A stretch of DNA of 36,191 nt from Candidatus Cloacimonadota bacterium (GTDB lineage Bacteria > Cloacimonadota > Cloacimonadia > Cloacimonadales > JAMOQM01): positions 1 through 36,191 of the forward strand of contig JAMOQM010000108.1 of assembly GCA_027064005.1 (NCBI GenBank), read 5' to 3'. The notes under the pieces are model-generated. The model was not told where the DNA came from and did no database searches. It was given only the letters and a program-made list of their open reading frames with translations. Both the position numbers and the translations under genes were made by a program. Shown piece by piece: positions 25,501-33,689 of the stretch (positions within the stretch are counted from its first letter, which is position 1; each line of letters starts with the position of its first letter).

Positions 25501-25936
25501 TAATGATAAATCCAAAGCGATCTATCAATTTGTAAATGGAGAATGGAAAGAGTTGATTTGCAATTATCATAATCAAAGTATTTCTTCAAAAATATCTTCT
25601 TTAGGAAAATTCAAACTTGATAAAAGAACCAATTTTATTAACAAAACTCACATTATTGGCAATTATCCTAATCCTTTTATTGCTGGTGCTAATAGAGGAA
25701 TCGGTACAAATATTAAATATTTTGTTGCCAAAGATTCGAATGTAAAAATAGAAATATTCAATATCAAAGGACAAAGAATTATTACTTTGATTAATCATCG
25801 CCAAAAATCAGGAGTTCATACTATAAATTGGAATGGTAAAAATAGTAACAATAAATCTGTTGCAAGTGGTGTCCTTTTTTATAAATTAACGACAAATGAC
25901 CATTCAGAAATCAGTAAAATGCTGTTATTGAAATAA
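22538..25936 (+). CDS. pulA: Secreted type I pullulanase with CBM41, CBM48 and sorting domain
   Basis: Debranching enzyme hydrolysing alpha-1,6 bonds of pullulan and branched dextrins. The 1132-aa product has a signal peptide (1-18), a CBM41 starch-binding domain (about 20-125; VHYHRYNSDYAGWGLHLWG), a linker domain, a CBM48-type N-domain (about 215-310), the GH13 barrel with the pullulanase signature RNWGYDPMLYNTPEGSYS, nucleophile in VDGFRFDLMG, acid/base in VYGEPWGGW and third acid in SAHDNYTWW, then C-terminal beta domains. It ends in a FlgD/Por-like sorting module (NYPNPFIAGANRG, VKIEIFNIKGQRI, ASGVLFYKL). The tail predicts export across the outer membrane and surface display. It lies 9 bp after the preceding gene with an AAGAGGAGA site. 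Confidence 0.93.
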   Translation: MKKILIALLVVLSFSLFAEQIDLTVHYHRYNSDYAGWGLHLWGAVQESGGTFVIDGQTYDWQNALPFSDDDSYGKVVTFPVDDTTPLGFIVHKGDEKDPPNLDRNFNDYDQTHEIWLLQGIADIFYSEPSVEIRVKSAFSDGINTINIVMTGAIDNYQNRFEIYKNNVLENTDSITETGSTISVILSNSIDITQVYKVYDSEVQDTIFVQHHFPEDQYVYDGNDLGFTYSANSTQFKLWSPTASEVNVLLYSTPSDNSEEPQSYPMVRENDGVFVTNVDGELNGKYYLYQITMYGETYTTPDPYSKGVSTNTKRSMIFDDAMTNPDDWQSDSSPVLENLTDAIIYEFHIRDLTINDTWNGTEANRGKYLGVAETGTSYNNIATGIDHISDLGVNCVQIQPFYDFGSVDETNSLSRNWGYDPMLYNTPEGSYSSNSDDISRIIETKSMIKAFHDKGIKVIMDVVYNHTFHTGHNSAFDSAVPNYYYIMNDDGEYENWTGCGNTIDTDKPMVQNFILQSVKYWVNEYHVDGFRFDLMGLINTNLMESVVDSLKEIKPDILVYGEPWGGWGAPIMTGKGDQRSKGFGCFNDNIRNAIRGDTDGTNRGYAMGKTSSWNAVKKGVMGSINDFTDFPSETINYISAHDNYTWWDKLKRTVTGLPDDALIRMDKLGNGIILTSQGIPFLHAGVEFLRTKRAPGATEEQVRNSYNANDEVNKLDWARLADNIEVNNYYKGLIQLRKSHKEFRLDTAEEITNHLHFENNNMNGVMLYTIDDVTPDDNWGDILVAYNPTGSTQHPILPAGEWNEVVNSEQAGIDVISHFNSSSGGFECSFEMPAYSMVVMYKDNSDNINLNIFQNAGLNNYLHFAVNTTNSEINAISVKANNSNVIMDSLAVGSWYGSYKMEQTGNIEVSVTSNIGTSLSKNFVIGKIEPSKTYSSFDHKMKIEFDQNEPSTNIYFAILKNNEDVQLGYYQFGSELDLAKKAEISFLTNDKSKAIYQFVNGEWKELICNYHNQSISSKISSLGKFKLDKRTNFINKTHIIGNYPNPFIAGANRGIGTNIKYFVAKDSNVKIEIFNIKGQRIITLINHRQKSGVHTINWNGKNSNNKSVASGVLFYKLTTNDHSEISKMLLLK

Positions 25937-25948
25937 AGGAGTGAAATT

Positions 25949-26548
25949 ATGTTAAAAAAATATTTGATCGCAGTGATTGTTCTCGGAATGGCTCTTTTTG
26001 TTGGATGTTCCAAAAGCAGTACTTCTCATAATCCTTATGAAAATTATTCGGATCAGGAATTGTTGGATTCAGGCTGGGAAAATTATGCTAATAATGAATT
26101 TGAACAATCTCTTGATTTTTTTAATGAAATGATTAATAGGAATACAAGATTGTCGGAAGCAAATAATGGTTTGGGTTGGAGTTATGCAAAATTGGACTCT
26201 CTCTCTAAATCTTTAAATTACTTTGATGAAGCATTGGCTGAAAATCCTTCCAATCAAACTAAAGATGATTGTCTTGCAGGTAAATGTTTTGTAAAAGACG
26301 CTCAAAATCAGGCTCAAAATTGCTTAGATTATTCTTTGGAAATTTCAAATTCTTGGCAATTCGAGTATGACCAAAATCTAAATTATGATGATATTATCGT
26401 TCTGAGAGCAACCTCATTCTATTCTTTAGCAAATTTTTCATCAAGCTTAATCGAAATCCAAAAATTAGAGCCGGATTTTCAAGTTGATGTTTCGACTGTA
26501 GAAGGCAGAATTTCTCTTGCTGAAAAAATTGAATCTTTAAGGAATTAA
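25949..26548 (+). CDS. TPR-repeat lipoprotein
   Basis: A 199-aa lipoprotein: the signal peptide ends LFVGC with Cys at about 20, followed by a Ser-rich linker. Residues about 40-110 contain two tetratricopeptide-like units (LLDSGWENYANNEFEQSLDF and ANNGLGWSYAKLDSLSKSLN), and more degenerate helices follow. TPR lipoproteins often serve as scaffolds for outer-membrane complexes. There is no acidic surface signal after the Cys, unlike the binding lipoprotein at 20714. The gene sits between pullulanase and amylase with gaps of 12 and 1 bp, so it is part of the same message. Its partner is unknown. Confidence 0.72.
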   Translation: MLKKYLIAVIVLGMALFVGCSKSSTSHNPYENYSDQELLDSGWENYANNEFEQSLDFFNEMINRNTRLSEANNGLGWSYAKLDSLSKSLNYFDEALAENPSNQTKDDCLAGKCFVKDAQNQAQNCLDYSLEISNSWQFEYDQNLNYDDIIVLRATSFYSLANFSSSLIEIQKLEPDFQVDVSTVEGRISLAEKIESLRN

Positions 26549-26549
26549 A

Positions 26550-28181
26550 ATGAAGAAAATACTCTTTATGATGATGATTACAGCAATTTTGCTGAGTTGT
26601 CAGTCAACAAAATATACTGCTCCTCCTGTAGTTCAGGATGTTCCTCAAGATCAAGGTCAAACTTATTGGTGGAATAATACGGTTTTTTATGAATTATTTG
26701 TGCGAAGTTTTTATGATAGCGATGGTGATGGTATTGGTGATTTACAGGGAATTATCGAGAAACTGGATTATCTGAATGATGGAAATCCTGACACTGATAC
26801 AGATTTGGGAATTACGGGAATTTGGCTAATGCCGGTTTGCGAATCACCGAGTTATCATGGTTATGATGTTACCGATTATCGTAAAATTGAAGAAGATTAT
26901 GGAACTAATGCCGATTTTATCGAATTGATGAATCAATGCCATGCTCGTGGAATAAAGGTAATTGTTGATTTTGTCATGAATCACACTTCCAGCGATAATC
27001 CCTGGTTTGTAAATTCTCAAGATGAAAATTCTTCTTATCGAAATTGGTATATCTGGTCTGATAATAATCCGGGAACTTCAGGACCTTGGGGACAGCAAGT
27101 TTGGCATAATTCTCCGTCAAGTTCATATTATTACGGATTGTTTTGGGGTGGAATGCCGGATTTGAATTATCGGGAACCGGCAGTTAAAAACGAAATGTTT
27201 GATATTGCAAAATTTTGGTTGAACGATATGGATGTTGACGGATTCCGTTGTGATGCGGTTAAATATATTTTTGAAGACGGAACTCAATTGGAAAATACAC
27301 CTGAAACTTATTCATTTTGGCAAGATTTCCATAATCTTTATAAAGGTGAAAACAGCGATGCTATGGCTGTCGGAGAAGCTTGGGATAATAGCAATATTAT
27401 CGAAAGTTACACCGGAGATAAATTTGATTTCTGCTTTGAATTTAATTTAGCTAATAGCATTTTGCAATCCGTAAATAGCGGAATATCTTCTAATATAGAG
27501 ATGAAAATGGAAGATGTAAAAAATCTATATCCTTATCATCAATATGGGACTTTTTTGACTAATCATGATCAAAATAGAGTGATGGATGATTTTATAGGTA
27601 ATGAAGATAAAGCAAAATTGGCTGCCTCAATTTATCTGACTTTACCGGGTGTTCCTTTTTTATATTATGGAGAAGAAATTGGAATGAGAGGACAAAAACC
27701 GGACGAAAATATCAGAAGACCAATGCAATGGGATAATAGTTCTAATGCCGGATTTTCATCAGCAACTCCTTGGAATTCTGTTAATTCTAATTTTAGGACA
27801 TATAATGTCGCTTCTGAATCTGATGATGCTAACTCTATTCTTAATCAATATAAAAAGATTATTAGTTTGAGAAATACTCATCAAGCTTTGACTATTGGAA
27901 CCTATCAACCTTTACATAGTTCTAAAGATAATGTGTTTACTTTTTTAAGGCAATATAATGATGATATTATCTTGGTTTGTGCCAATTTAAATTCAACGGC
28001 TCAAAACGCAGTGAATGTTACGGTTTCGAAGACAAATATTGAATCCGGAGAATATCAAGTAGTTGATTTGGAAAATAAATCTAAAAAAAATATTAATATT
28101 GGGAGTAATGGCAATTTTGCTCTGACAATTAATTCTATTGATAAAAGAAAATTGGAAATTTATAAATTGGTAAAAATGTAA
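26550..28181 (+). CDS. GH13 alpha-amylase lipoprotein
   Basis: A 543-aa lipoprotein alpha-glucanase: the signal peptide ends ILLSC (Cys at about 16), then QSTKYTAPP and the GH13 barrel. Catalytic residues are seen in GFRCDAVKY (nucleophile Asp, about 235), AVGEAWDNS (acid Glu, about 276) and FLTNHDQNR (Asp, about 340), followed by a C-terminal beta domain. The start of the barrel (YELFVRSFYDSDGDGIGDL) is nearly identical, also at DNA level, to the first amylase in the locus. Here the enzyme lacks the extra N-terminal domain. Whether it faces the periplasm or the surface cannot be told. It is the last gene before a shared terminator. Confidence 0.9.
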   Translation: MKKILFMMMITAILLSCQSTKYTAPPVVQDVPQDQGQTYWWNNTVFYELFVRSFYDSDGDGIGDLQGIIEKLDYLNDGNPDTDTDLGITGIWLMPVCESPSYHGYDVTDYRKIEEDYGTNADFIELMNQCHARGIKVIVDFVMNHTSSDNPWFVNSQDENSSYRNWYIWSDNNPGTSGPWGQQVWHNSPSSSYYYGLFWGGMPDLNYREPAVKNEMFDIAKFWLNDMDVDGFRCDAVKYIFEDGTQLENTPETYSFWQDFHNLYKGENSDAMAVGEAWDNSNIIESYTGDKFDFCFEFNLANSILQSVNSGISSNIEMKMEDVKNLYPYHQYGTFLTNHDQNRVMDDFIGNEDKAKLAASIYLTLPGVPFLYYGEEIGMRGQKPDENIRRPMQWDNSSNAGFSSATPWNSVNSNFRTYNVASESDDANSILNQYKKIISLRNTHQALTIGTYQPLHSSKDNVFTFLRQYNDDIILVCANLNSTAQNAVNVTVSKTNIESGEYQVVDLENKSKKNINIGSNGNFALTINSIDKRKLEIYKLVKM

Positions 28182-28206
28182 AAAAAGGCACTGATTAGTG
28201 CCTTTT
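28181..28206. terminator. Bidirectional terminator between convergent operons
   Basis: AAAAAA, stem GGCACT (28187-28192), loop GATT, stem AGTGCC (28197-28202) and TTTT form an intrinsic terminator readable from both sides. It ends the glucan locus on the plus strand and the redox cluster on the minus strand. Confidence 0.88.
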
Positions 28207-28226
28207 CAATATGCTAATAATTATTA

Positions 28227-28376
28227 TTAATCCGTTTCACTAAACATATCTTTGCCGACTCCGCAAGTTGGACAAACCCAATCTTCACCCAAATCTTCAA
28301 ATTTTATCGAATTGTGTTCAGCCGGATCGTAAATGTATCCGCAAACATCGCAAACGTATTTTTGTAAGTTTTCCAT
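28227..28376 (-). CDS. Rubredoxin
   Basis: A 49-aa protein too short for the ORF track. It reads [17 protein letters not shown] and later [14 protein letters not shown]: two CxxC knuckles binding one FeS4 iron, with the usual aromatic core. Rubredoxin is a one-electron carrier that feeds flavodiiron proteins, rubrerythrins and superoxide reductase. It starts 9 bp after the bacteriohemerythrin stop, so it is the last gene of the rubrerythrin message. Confidence 0.92.
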   Translation of the reverse strand: MENLQKYVCDVCGYIYDPAEHNSIKFEDLGEDWVCPTCGVGKDMFSETD

Positions 28377-28385
28377 AATTATTAC

Positions 28386-28796
28386 CTATTTAATTCCATG
28401 TTTATGCATAAATGCCATATATTTTTTGTCAGTAACCTTAATATGATTTAAAAGCCAGTCTTTTAAGAAATTTAAAATTTTTGATGAAACGAAAAGTTTG
28501 TTACTTTGAACGTCTTTTTGAAATTTTAGCACTTCATTAACAAAGTCCTTATGAATCTTTTTATGAGCATCTGTTTCTTCATAACCATATTGATCAAAAT
28601 ATTTTTCTTCCGTTGAAAAATGATAAGCAGTATATTCGATTAACTCATCAATCACTTCTCCTAAGATTTCTTTCGCTTTTCTAGCCATCATAGAAGAGTG
28701 CAATTCATTTATGAGATTAACCAATTGTTTGTGTTGATCGTCAATTTCTATAACTCCGACTGAAAAATCTTTATCGTTCCAATCGATAAAAGCCAT
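28386..28796 (-). CDS. Bacteriohemerythrin
   Basis: A 136-aa four-helix protein binding a non-haem diiron centre that reversibly holds O2. The ligand pattern is complete: His in IDDQHKQL, His and Glu in YHFSTEEKYF, two His in DAHKKIHKDF, and His plus Asp in LLNHIKVTDKKY. The length is typical of single-domain forms. It lies 8 bp after rubrerythrin in the same operon, so it may sequester or deliver O2 to the detoxification enzymes. Confidence 0.92.
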   Translation of the reverse strand: MAFIDWNDKDFSVGVIEIDDQHKQLVNLINELHSSMMARKAKEILGEVIDELIEYTAYHFSTEEKYFDQYGYEETDAHKKIHKDFVNEVLKFQKDVQSNKLFVSSKILNFLKDWLLNHIKVTDKKYMAFMHKHGIK

Positions 28797-28804
28797 ATTT
28801 CCTC

Positions 28805-29338
28805 CTAATAATTTTCCGATTTTATTTCAAAATAGGATTGTGGATGTTTACAAACCGGACAAACTTTTGGTGCTTCAGCCCCTTCATAAATAAATCCGCA
28901 ATTCCTGCATTTCCAAAATACATTACCACCTTTAACAAAAGCAGTACCTTTTTCTATATTTAATAAAAGTCTTTTATAGCGTTCTTCGTGAGTTTTCTCA
29001 ACTTTGGCAATACCTTCAAACATAAGAGCAATTTCTTCAAAGCCTTCTTCGCGAGCTTCTTTTGCCATTCTCGGATACATTTCCGTCCATTCGGAATTTT
29101 CACCGTCGGCTGCATTTTTCAAATTTTGTATTGTATTTCCGATACCGTTTAATTTTTTAAAATGAAGTTTTGCGTGTTCTTTTTCATTTTCCGCCGTTTC
29201 TAAGAAAAGAGCTGCAATTTGTTCATAACCTTCTTTTTTCGCTACTTTTGCATAATAAGTATATTTGTTTCTTGCTTGAGATTCTCCCGCAAATGCTTCC
29301 CATAAATTCTTTTCGGTCTTACTTCCTTTCAAATCCAT
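28805..29338 (-). CDS. rbr: Rubrerythrin
   Basis: NAD(P)H-linked peroxidase of 177 aa. The start is the ATG at 29338 ([11 protein letters not shown]) behind GAAAGGAGTT; the ORF-track start 14 codons upstream adds a tail not seen in the family. The N-terminal diiron domain contains [20 protein letters not shown] and [12 protein letters not shown] plus a second helix pair with EKTHEERY; the C-terminal rubredoxin domain has [10 protein letters not shown] and CPVCKHPQ. It reduces H2O2 to water with electrons from rubredoxin. It is the first gene of a three-gene message behind a terminator. Confidence 0.93.
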   Translation of the reverse strand: MDLKGSKTEKNLWEAFAGESQARNKYTYYAKVAKKEGYEQIAALFLETAENEKEHAKLHFKKLNGIGNTIQNLKNAADGENSEWTEMYPRMAKEAREEGFEEIALMFEGIAKVEKTHEERYKRLLLNIEKGTAFVKGGNVFWKCRNCGFIYEGAEAPKVCPVCKHPQSYFEIKSENY

Positions 29339-29424
29339 AATAACTCCTTTCTCAGTTTGAAAACTATAATTAAACAACAAAACGGATTTTTAAAAAAAAT
29401 TGAATTCCAGTCAATAAAAATATT

Positions 29425-29453
29425 AAAAAACTCCCCCGTTTTTTGCGAGGGAG
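29425..29453 (-). terminator. Intrinsic terminator after reverse rubrerythrin
   Basis: Read on the minus strand, CTCCCTCG and CGGGGGAG pair (one G-T) around CAAAAAA, followed by TTTTTT. It lies 8 bp past the reverse-rubrerythrin stop and separates that transcript from the rubrerythrin-hemerythrin-rubredoxin group. Confidence 0.85.
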
Positions 29454-29461
29454 ATTTTATT

Positions 29462-30004
29462 TTATTTGAAATATCTGCCTAACAAACCTTTAAATGCTTT
29501 TCCATGACGAGCTTCGTCTTTACACATTTCGTGAACAGTATCGTGAATTGCATCATAACCTAATTTCTTAGCTTTTGTTGCCAAATCTTTTTTACCTTTT
29601 GTTGCACCGTATTCAGCTTCAACTCTCATTTGGAGATTTTTCTTTGTGTCCGGAGTAACAACTTCGCCTAAAAGTTCAGCAAATTTAGCAGCATGTTCAG
29701 CTTCCTCAAAAGCTATTCTTTTGTAAGCTTCAGCAACTTCAGGATAGCCTTCTCTGTCAGCTTGACGACTCATTGCCAAATACATTCCCACTTCAGTACA
29801 TTCGCCGGCAAAATTAGCTCTTAAACCTTCAAGAATTTCCGGATCAACATCTTTTGCAATCCCGATTCTATGTTCGTCAGCCCAAACCATTTCACCTTCT
29901 TGCAATTCAAACTTATCTTTCGGAGCTCCACAAACCGGGCATTTTTCCGGAGCTTCTTCACCTTCATAAACATATCCGCATACAGTACATATCCATTTTT
30001 TCAT
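29462..30004 (-). CDS. Reverse rubrerythrin (NADH peroxidase type)
   Basis: A 180-aa protein with the domain order opposite to classical rubrerythrin: the rubredoxin domain comes first ([20 protein letters not shown], four Cys), then the diiron four-helix domain with [33 protein letters not shown] and [11 protein letters not shown]. This arrangement and the sequence match clostridial reverse rubrerythrins that act as major H2O2 and O2 scavengers. A 69-bp gap separates it from desulfoferrodoxin, so it may share that message or have its own promoter. It ends at a clear terminator. Confidence 0.93.
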   Translation of the reverse strand: MKKWICTVCGYVYEGEEAPEKCPVCGAPKDKFELQEGEMVWADEHRIGIAKDVDPEILEGLRANFAGECTEVGMYLAMSRQADREGYPEVAEAYKRIAFEEAEHAAKFAELLGEVVTPDTKKNLQMRVEAEYGATKGKKDLATKAKKLGYDAIHDTVHEMCKDEARHGKAFKGLLGRYFK

Positions 30005-30073
30005 TTTAATTTCTCCTTTATTTTTAAATTTTCTCGAATTAATTATTTATTGTTTCTCCGAGATTATTTTAGA

Positions 30074-30454
30074 TTATGATTCCCAAAGTCCGTGTAAATT
30101 ACACCATTCGCGAGCCGAAATAACTTCTTCTTTTTTGATTGGGAATTCAGCTTGAGGTGCATCACCGGGATTTAAATCTTTTCGATAAACTTTATCTTTT
30201 GTTATAACTTCGATAAATTTAATATAATGATTTTCTATCATCGGATGATTTGTTTCTTTTCCGACTTTCACTAAAATTCCGTTTTCCGTTTCTTCAATAT
30301 AAGGAACATGTTTTTCATTGGATGCGTCTTCCGTTTTTGCTTCGAGTTTTATCATTTTTTGACCGCAACAAACTAATGCCGGTGCTTTACTATTTAATAC
30401 TTCAACGACGTTTCCGCATTTTTCACAATAATAGATGTCTCGTACTTCAATCAT
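30074..30454 (-). CDS. dfx: Desulfoferrodoxin (2Fe superoxide reductase)
   Basis: Reduces superoxide to H2O2 without making O2. The 126-aa product carries an N-terminal desulforedoxin-like iron site (YCEKCGN and VCCGQK) and a catalytic Fe(His4Cys) domain with His in EKHVPYIE, NHPM and ENHYIKF and Cys/His in EWCNLHGLW. The Glu-Lys pair before HVP that assists catalysis is present (NEKHVP). An ACGGAGGAAAA site precedes the ATG. It lies 13 bp after ferritin and so belongs to the same operon. Confidence 0.95.
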   Translation of the reverse strand: MIEVRDIYYCEKCGNVVEVLNSKAPALVCCGQKMIKLEAKTEDASNEKHVPYIEETENGILVKVGKETNHPMIENHYIKFIEVITKDKVYRKDLNPGDAPQAEFPIKKEEVISAREWCNLHGLWES

Positions 30455-30467
30455 TTTTTCCTCCGTT

Positions 30468-30974
30468 TTATTTTGTTGGTGGCACGAAAGTTCTTTGAGC
30501 TAATTCTCTATCAAGCATTATAATTCCGTGTCCGTTGCCGTTCAGGCGTTTTAGTTGATTTACATATTTACTCATCGAAGCTTCTTCTTCCACTTGTTCG
30601 TCGATAAACCATTGCAAAAAACTTTGAAGAGCATGATCATTTTCCTTAATTGCTATATCCATCAAATTATTAATTGATTCGGTAACAAATTGCTCATGTT
30701 TATATGCCAATTCAAAAACTTGCAACGGTGATTCAAAATCAGTTTTAGGACTTTCAATTCCTTTTAAGATTACTTTTCCGCCTCTTTCGTTAAGATAATC
30801 AAAGAATTTCATTCCGTGAAATCTTTCTTCTTCAACTTGTACTCTGAAAAATTGAGCAAATCCCGATAAATCTTCGGATTCGAAATATGCTACCATCGAA
30901 AGATAATAATATTCCGAAAAAATTTCTTTATTAATTTGATCGTTAATCGCATTTTGAAGTGTTTTCTTAATCAT
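30468..30974 (-). CDS. ftn: Ferritin
   Basis: A 168-aa non-haem ferritin storing iron in a 24-mer shell and removing Fe2+ that would drive Fenton chemistry. Ferroxidase-site residues are visible in EIFSEYYYLSMVAYFESED, EEERFHGMKFFDYL and LQWFIDEQVEEEASM. It lies 10 bp after the flavodiiron gene. Its presence with peroxidases is common in PerR-type regulons. Confidence 0.93.
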   Translation of the reverse strand: MIKKTLQNAINDQINKEIFSEYYYLSMVAYFESEDLSGFAQFFRVQVEEERFHGMKFFDYLNERGGKVILKGIESPKTDFESPLQVFELAYKHEQFVTESINNLMDIAIKENDHALQSFLQWFIDEQVEEEASMSKYVNQLKRLNGNGHGIIMLDRELAQRTFVPPTK

Positions 30975-30984
30975 TTTTTACCTC

Positions 30985-32160
30985 CTAATTTTGGGATTCT
31001 TTTATTTGTTTAACGAGATTTTCTTTTATTTGTTTCATTTCATCGTCATCCGGAATATATTCAACTCGAATTTTATCCAAAGTTTTAAATCCGCATTTTT
31101 TCAAATCTTCATCAATAAGACCGATACTTTGTCCGCCCCAACCGTAAGATCCGAAAGCCAAACCTATTCTTCCTTTAGGAGCTAATCCTTTAAAATAAGA
31201 CAGAAAACCCGCTACTGTTGCCAGCATATTATTATTCAAAGTAGGCGATCCGACGCAAATGTATTTTGCGGTTAGAACTTCCGTCATTACATCGGAGATA
31301 TGATTTACTTTCAAATTGAACATTTTTGTTTTTACATTGGATTCTTCAAAAGCTTCCTGGATTTTATAGGCAATTTTTTCCGTAGTTTTCCACATTGTAT
31401 CATAAATAATCAAAGCTTTCTTTTCCGTATCGTTTTTCGACCATTTTGTATATTCGGCAACAGCTTCTTTAATATATTTTTTCCAAATGAGACCATGGGA
31501 AGGACAAATCATTTCAATATCAAGTTGTGCCGCTACCGCCAATTCTTTTTGAACCATTTTACCATAGGGCATTACGATATTTGCATAATATTTTTTAGTT
31601 TCTTCCATTAAAATACTAAATGGATATTCTTCATCAATTCTTTCTGAGGATGCAATATGCTGTCCAAACGAATCATTAGAAAACAAAATTTTTTCTTCAG
31701 GACAATAAGTGACCATATTGTCGGGCCAGTGAACCATTGGAGTCGGAACAAAATGTAAGTTTCGTTTTCCGATATTAAGAATATCTCCGTTATTTACCGG
31801 CACAAAATTCCATTCTTTTTTATAATGCCTTTTCAATCCGTAAATACCTTTTGCAGTTGCATATATTTTGGCATTCGGGCATTTTTCCATCAAAAATGGT
31901 AAGCTTCCCGAATGGTCCATCTCAATATGATTTTGAATGATAATGTCAATTTTACAGGGATCAATAATCTCAGAAATTCTGGAGATCATTTCATCCGCCA
32001 TATAGTATTTTACATTGTCAATTAGAGTAATTTTTTCATCAATAATTAGATAAGAGTTATAAGTTGAACCTTTTTGAGTGAGATATCCGTGAAAATCACG
32101 TAAATCCCAATCGATTCCACCAACAAAATAAATCCCTTTTTTCAATTCTCTCGCTTTCAT
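30985..32160 (-). CDS. Flavodiiron protein (rubredoxin:oxygen oxidoreductase type)
   Basis: Reduces O2 to water (or NO to N2O) in the cytoplasm. At 391 aa it is the minimal class A form: a metallo-beta-lactamase-like domain with diiron ligands in NHIEMDHSGSLP, the His in PMVHWPDNM, and CPSHGLIW, then a flavodoxin domain (about 250-390) with IIYDTMWKTTEKIA, VGSPTLNNNM and FGSYGWGGQ binding FMN. It begins one base after the upstream flavin reductase-rubredoxin gene, its likely electron donor, the same pairing as hrb-fprA of Moorella. Confidence 0.93.
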   Translation of the reverse strand: MKARELKKGIYFVGGIDWDLRDFHGYLTQKGSTYNSYLIIDEKITLIDNVKYYMADEMISRISEIIDPCKIDIIIQNHIEMDHSGSLPFLMEKCPNAKIYATAKGIYGLKRHYKKEWNFVPVNNGDILNIGKRNLHFVPTPMVHWPDNMVTYCPEEKILFSNDSFGQHIASSERIDEEYPFSILMEETKKYYANIVMPYGKMVQKELAVAAQLDIEMICPSHGLIWKKYIKEAVAEYTKWSKNDTEKKALIIYDTMWKTTEKIAYKIQEAFEESNVKTKMFNLKVNHISDVMTEVLTAKYICVGSPTLNNNMLATVAGFLSYFKGLAPKGRIGLAFGSYGWGGQSIGLIDEDLKKCGFKTLDKIRVEYIPDDDEMKQIKENLVKQIKESQN

Positions 32161-32880
32161 TTAGCCTCCGATTTTATTTAATTTTGTAAATTGTTTTTTC
32201 CCAACACCGCAAATTGGACATTTCCAATCGTCAGGAAGATCTTTAAATTCTGTATTTGATTTGATTCCGTGAATATCATCACCAATATTAAAATCATAAA
32301 CATATCCGCAAATATCACACACATATTTCATTTTTAAATCTTCTTTTTTCTCTTTTATGATGATATTTTCTGCTGATTGTTGAGCAAATGTCGGAGCGTT
32401 TTTTGATGATTTTCCGCCTTTTACTTTATGATAGTATGAATAAGTTAAAGGTTCGTTTTTGCATAAATTTTCGCATTCGATAATCTTTCCAATGAAAATA
32501 GTATGAGTTCCAACATCTGTAGAATTAATTACTTCCGCTTCAATATATGTTATAGAATTTTCTCTTAAAAAAGGAACTCCTGTAATTCCCAAATCATATT
32601 TTGTATCGTTAAACTTGTCTATATTACGACCGCTTTTAAATCCGAATTTCCCTATAAACGGGAGTGGTGTATCTTTTTTTAAAATTGAAATGGTGAAAAC
32701 TTTACTCTCGGTTATGAATTCATGCGTTAAATTATTTTTAGCGACACTTATTGCTATGGTAGGATTTTCTGCTGTAACTTGAAAAACCGAATTGACGATA
32801 CATGCGTTAAATTTATTTCCCCTTTTTGATGAGATTACATAAATTCCGTAAGTCAGGTTAAATAGAGCTGATAAATTCAT
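32161..32880 (-). CDS. Flavin reductase-rubredoxin fusion (high-molecular-weight rubredoxin, Hrb-like)
   Basis: The start is the ATG at 32880 (MNLSALFNLTYG), five bases behind AGGAGA; the ORF-track start ten codons earlier lies inside mutM and has no such site. The 239-aa product has an N-terminal FMN-binding flavin-reductase-like domain (about 1-165; NACIVNSVFQVTAENPTIAI) and a C-terminal rubredoxin (about 185-235; YVCDICGYVYD and WKCPICGVGKKQF). The fusion passes electrons from NADH-reduced flavin to the flavodiiron protein encoded next. Confidence 0.9.
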   Translation of the reverse strand: MNLSALFNLTYGIYVISSKRGNKFNACIVNSVFQVTAENPTIAISVAKNNLTHEFITESKVFTISILKKDTPLPFIGKFGFKSGRNIDKFNDTKYDLGITGVPFLRENSITYIEAEVINSTDVGTHTIFIGKIIECENLCKNEPLTYSYYHKVKGGKSSKNAPTFAQQSAENIIIKEKKEDLKMKYVCDICGYVYDFNIGDDIHGIKSNTEFKDLPDDWKCPICGVGKKQFTKLNKIGG

Positions 32881-32888
32881 TTGTTCTC

Positions 32889-33689
32889 CTATTTGAATAA
32901 TTTTTGGCATTCATCACAAAAATATGTTGAACGTCCGGCAATTTTAATTTTCGAAATCTTGTTTCCGCATTCACAAAAATCTTTTTGATATACTTTGAGA
33001 AAATTCTGGAATTCACCGGTTTTACCATCCACTCTCCTGTAATCAGATATTGTAGTTCCATTATGCTTTATTGCTTCAGACAAAACAATTTTTGTTTGAC
33101 GAACGATGTTTTCGATTTCCGTCTCCGGCAAATTTTTCCCAAAAGATTCAGGGTGGATTTTTGCACGAAATAAGATTTCGCAAACATAAATATTTCCTAA
33201 TCCGGCAATAATGTTTTGTTCTAACATTAAACTTTTTATAGGAACTTTACGATTCTGAATTTTTTCTTTTAAATAATCTTTGTCAAATTTTTTTTCTAAA
33301 GGTTCGGCACCTAAATTTTTTATTCCACTTAATTCTTCGGCATTAGGTAAAATCCAGATTTTGCCAAAAGTTCTTACATCATCAAAAATTAATTTAGTTT
33401 TATCCAAAAAAAGAATTTCCGCTCTGGAATGTGATGAAGATTCTGCAAGATTTTCTTCATAAATTAATTTTCCCGTCATTCTTAAATGAACTACGATATT
33501 AGAATGTGAAGTTTTTAAAATAATATATTTACCTCTTCGATTAATTTTATTTAATTTTCCAAATTTAAATTCTTTATTGTTGCTGATAATTGTTCCATTT
33601 CTATTTTCGATAATAGAGGTGATTGATTTTCCAATAATTTGGGAATTCAATTCATCTACGATTGTTTGAACTTCAGGTAATTCAGGCAT
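32889..33689 (-). CDS. mutM: Formamidopyrimidine-DNA glycosylase MutM
   Basis: Removes 8-oxoguanine and formamidopyrimidines from DNA. The start is at 33689 so that Pro2 becomes the catalytic N-terminus (MPELPEVQTIVDEL); the ORF-track start four codons earlier would block it. Also seen are the beta-hairpin Lys in NRRGKYIIL, HLRMTGKL, the helix-two-turn-helix region GLGNIYVCEILF, and a C-terminal zinc finger with GRSTYFCDECQ. The first knuckle reads FCECGNK, a CxC instead of the usual CxxC. The gene overlaps the upstream regulator by 8 bp, which ties repair to the stress response. Confidence 0.92.
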   Translation of the reverse strand: MPELPEVQTIVDELNSQIIGKSITSIIENRNGTIISNNKEFKFGKLNKINRRGKYIILKTSHSNIVVHLRMTGKLIYEENLAESSSHSRAEILFLDKTKLIFDDVRTFGKIWILPNAEELSGIKNLGAEPLEKKFDKDYLKEKIQNRKVPIKSLMLEQNIIAGLGNIYVCEILFRAKIHPESFGKNLPETEIENIVRQTKIVLSEAIKHNGTTISDYRRVDGKTGEFQNFLKVYQKDFCECGNKISKIKIAGRSTYFCDECQKLFK

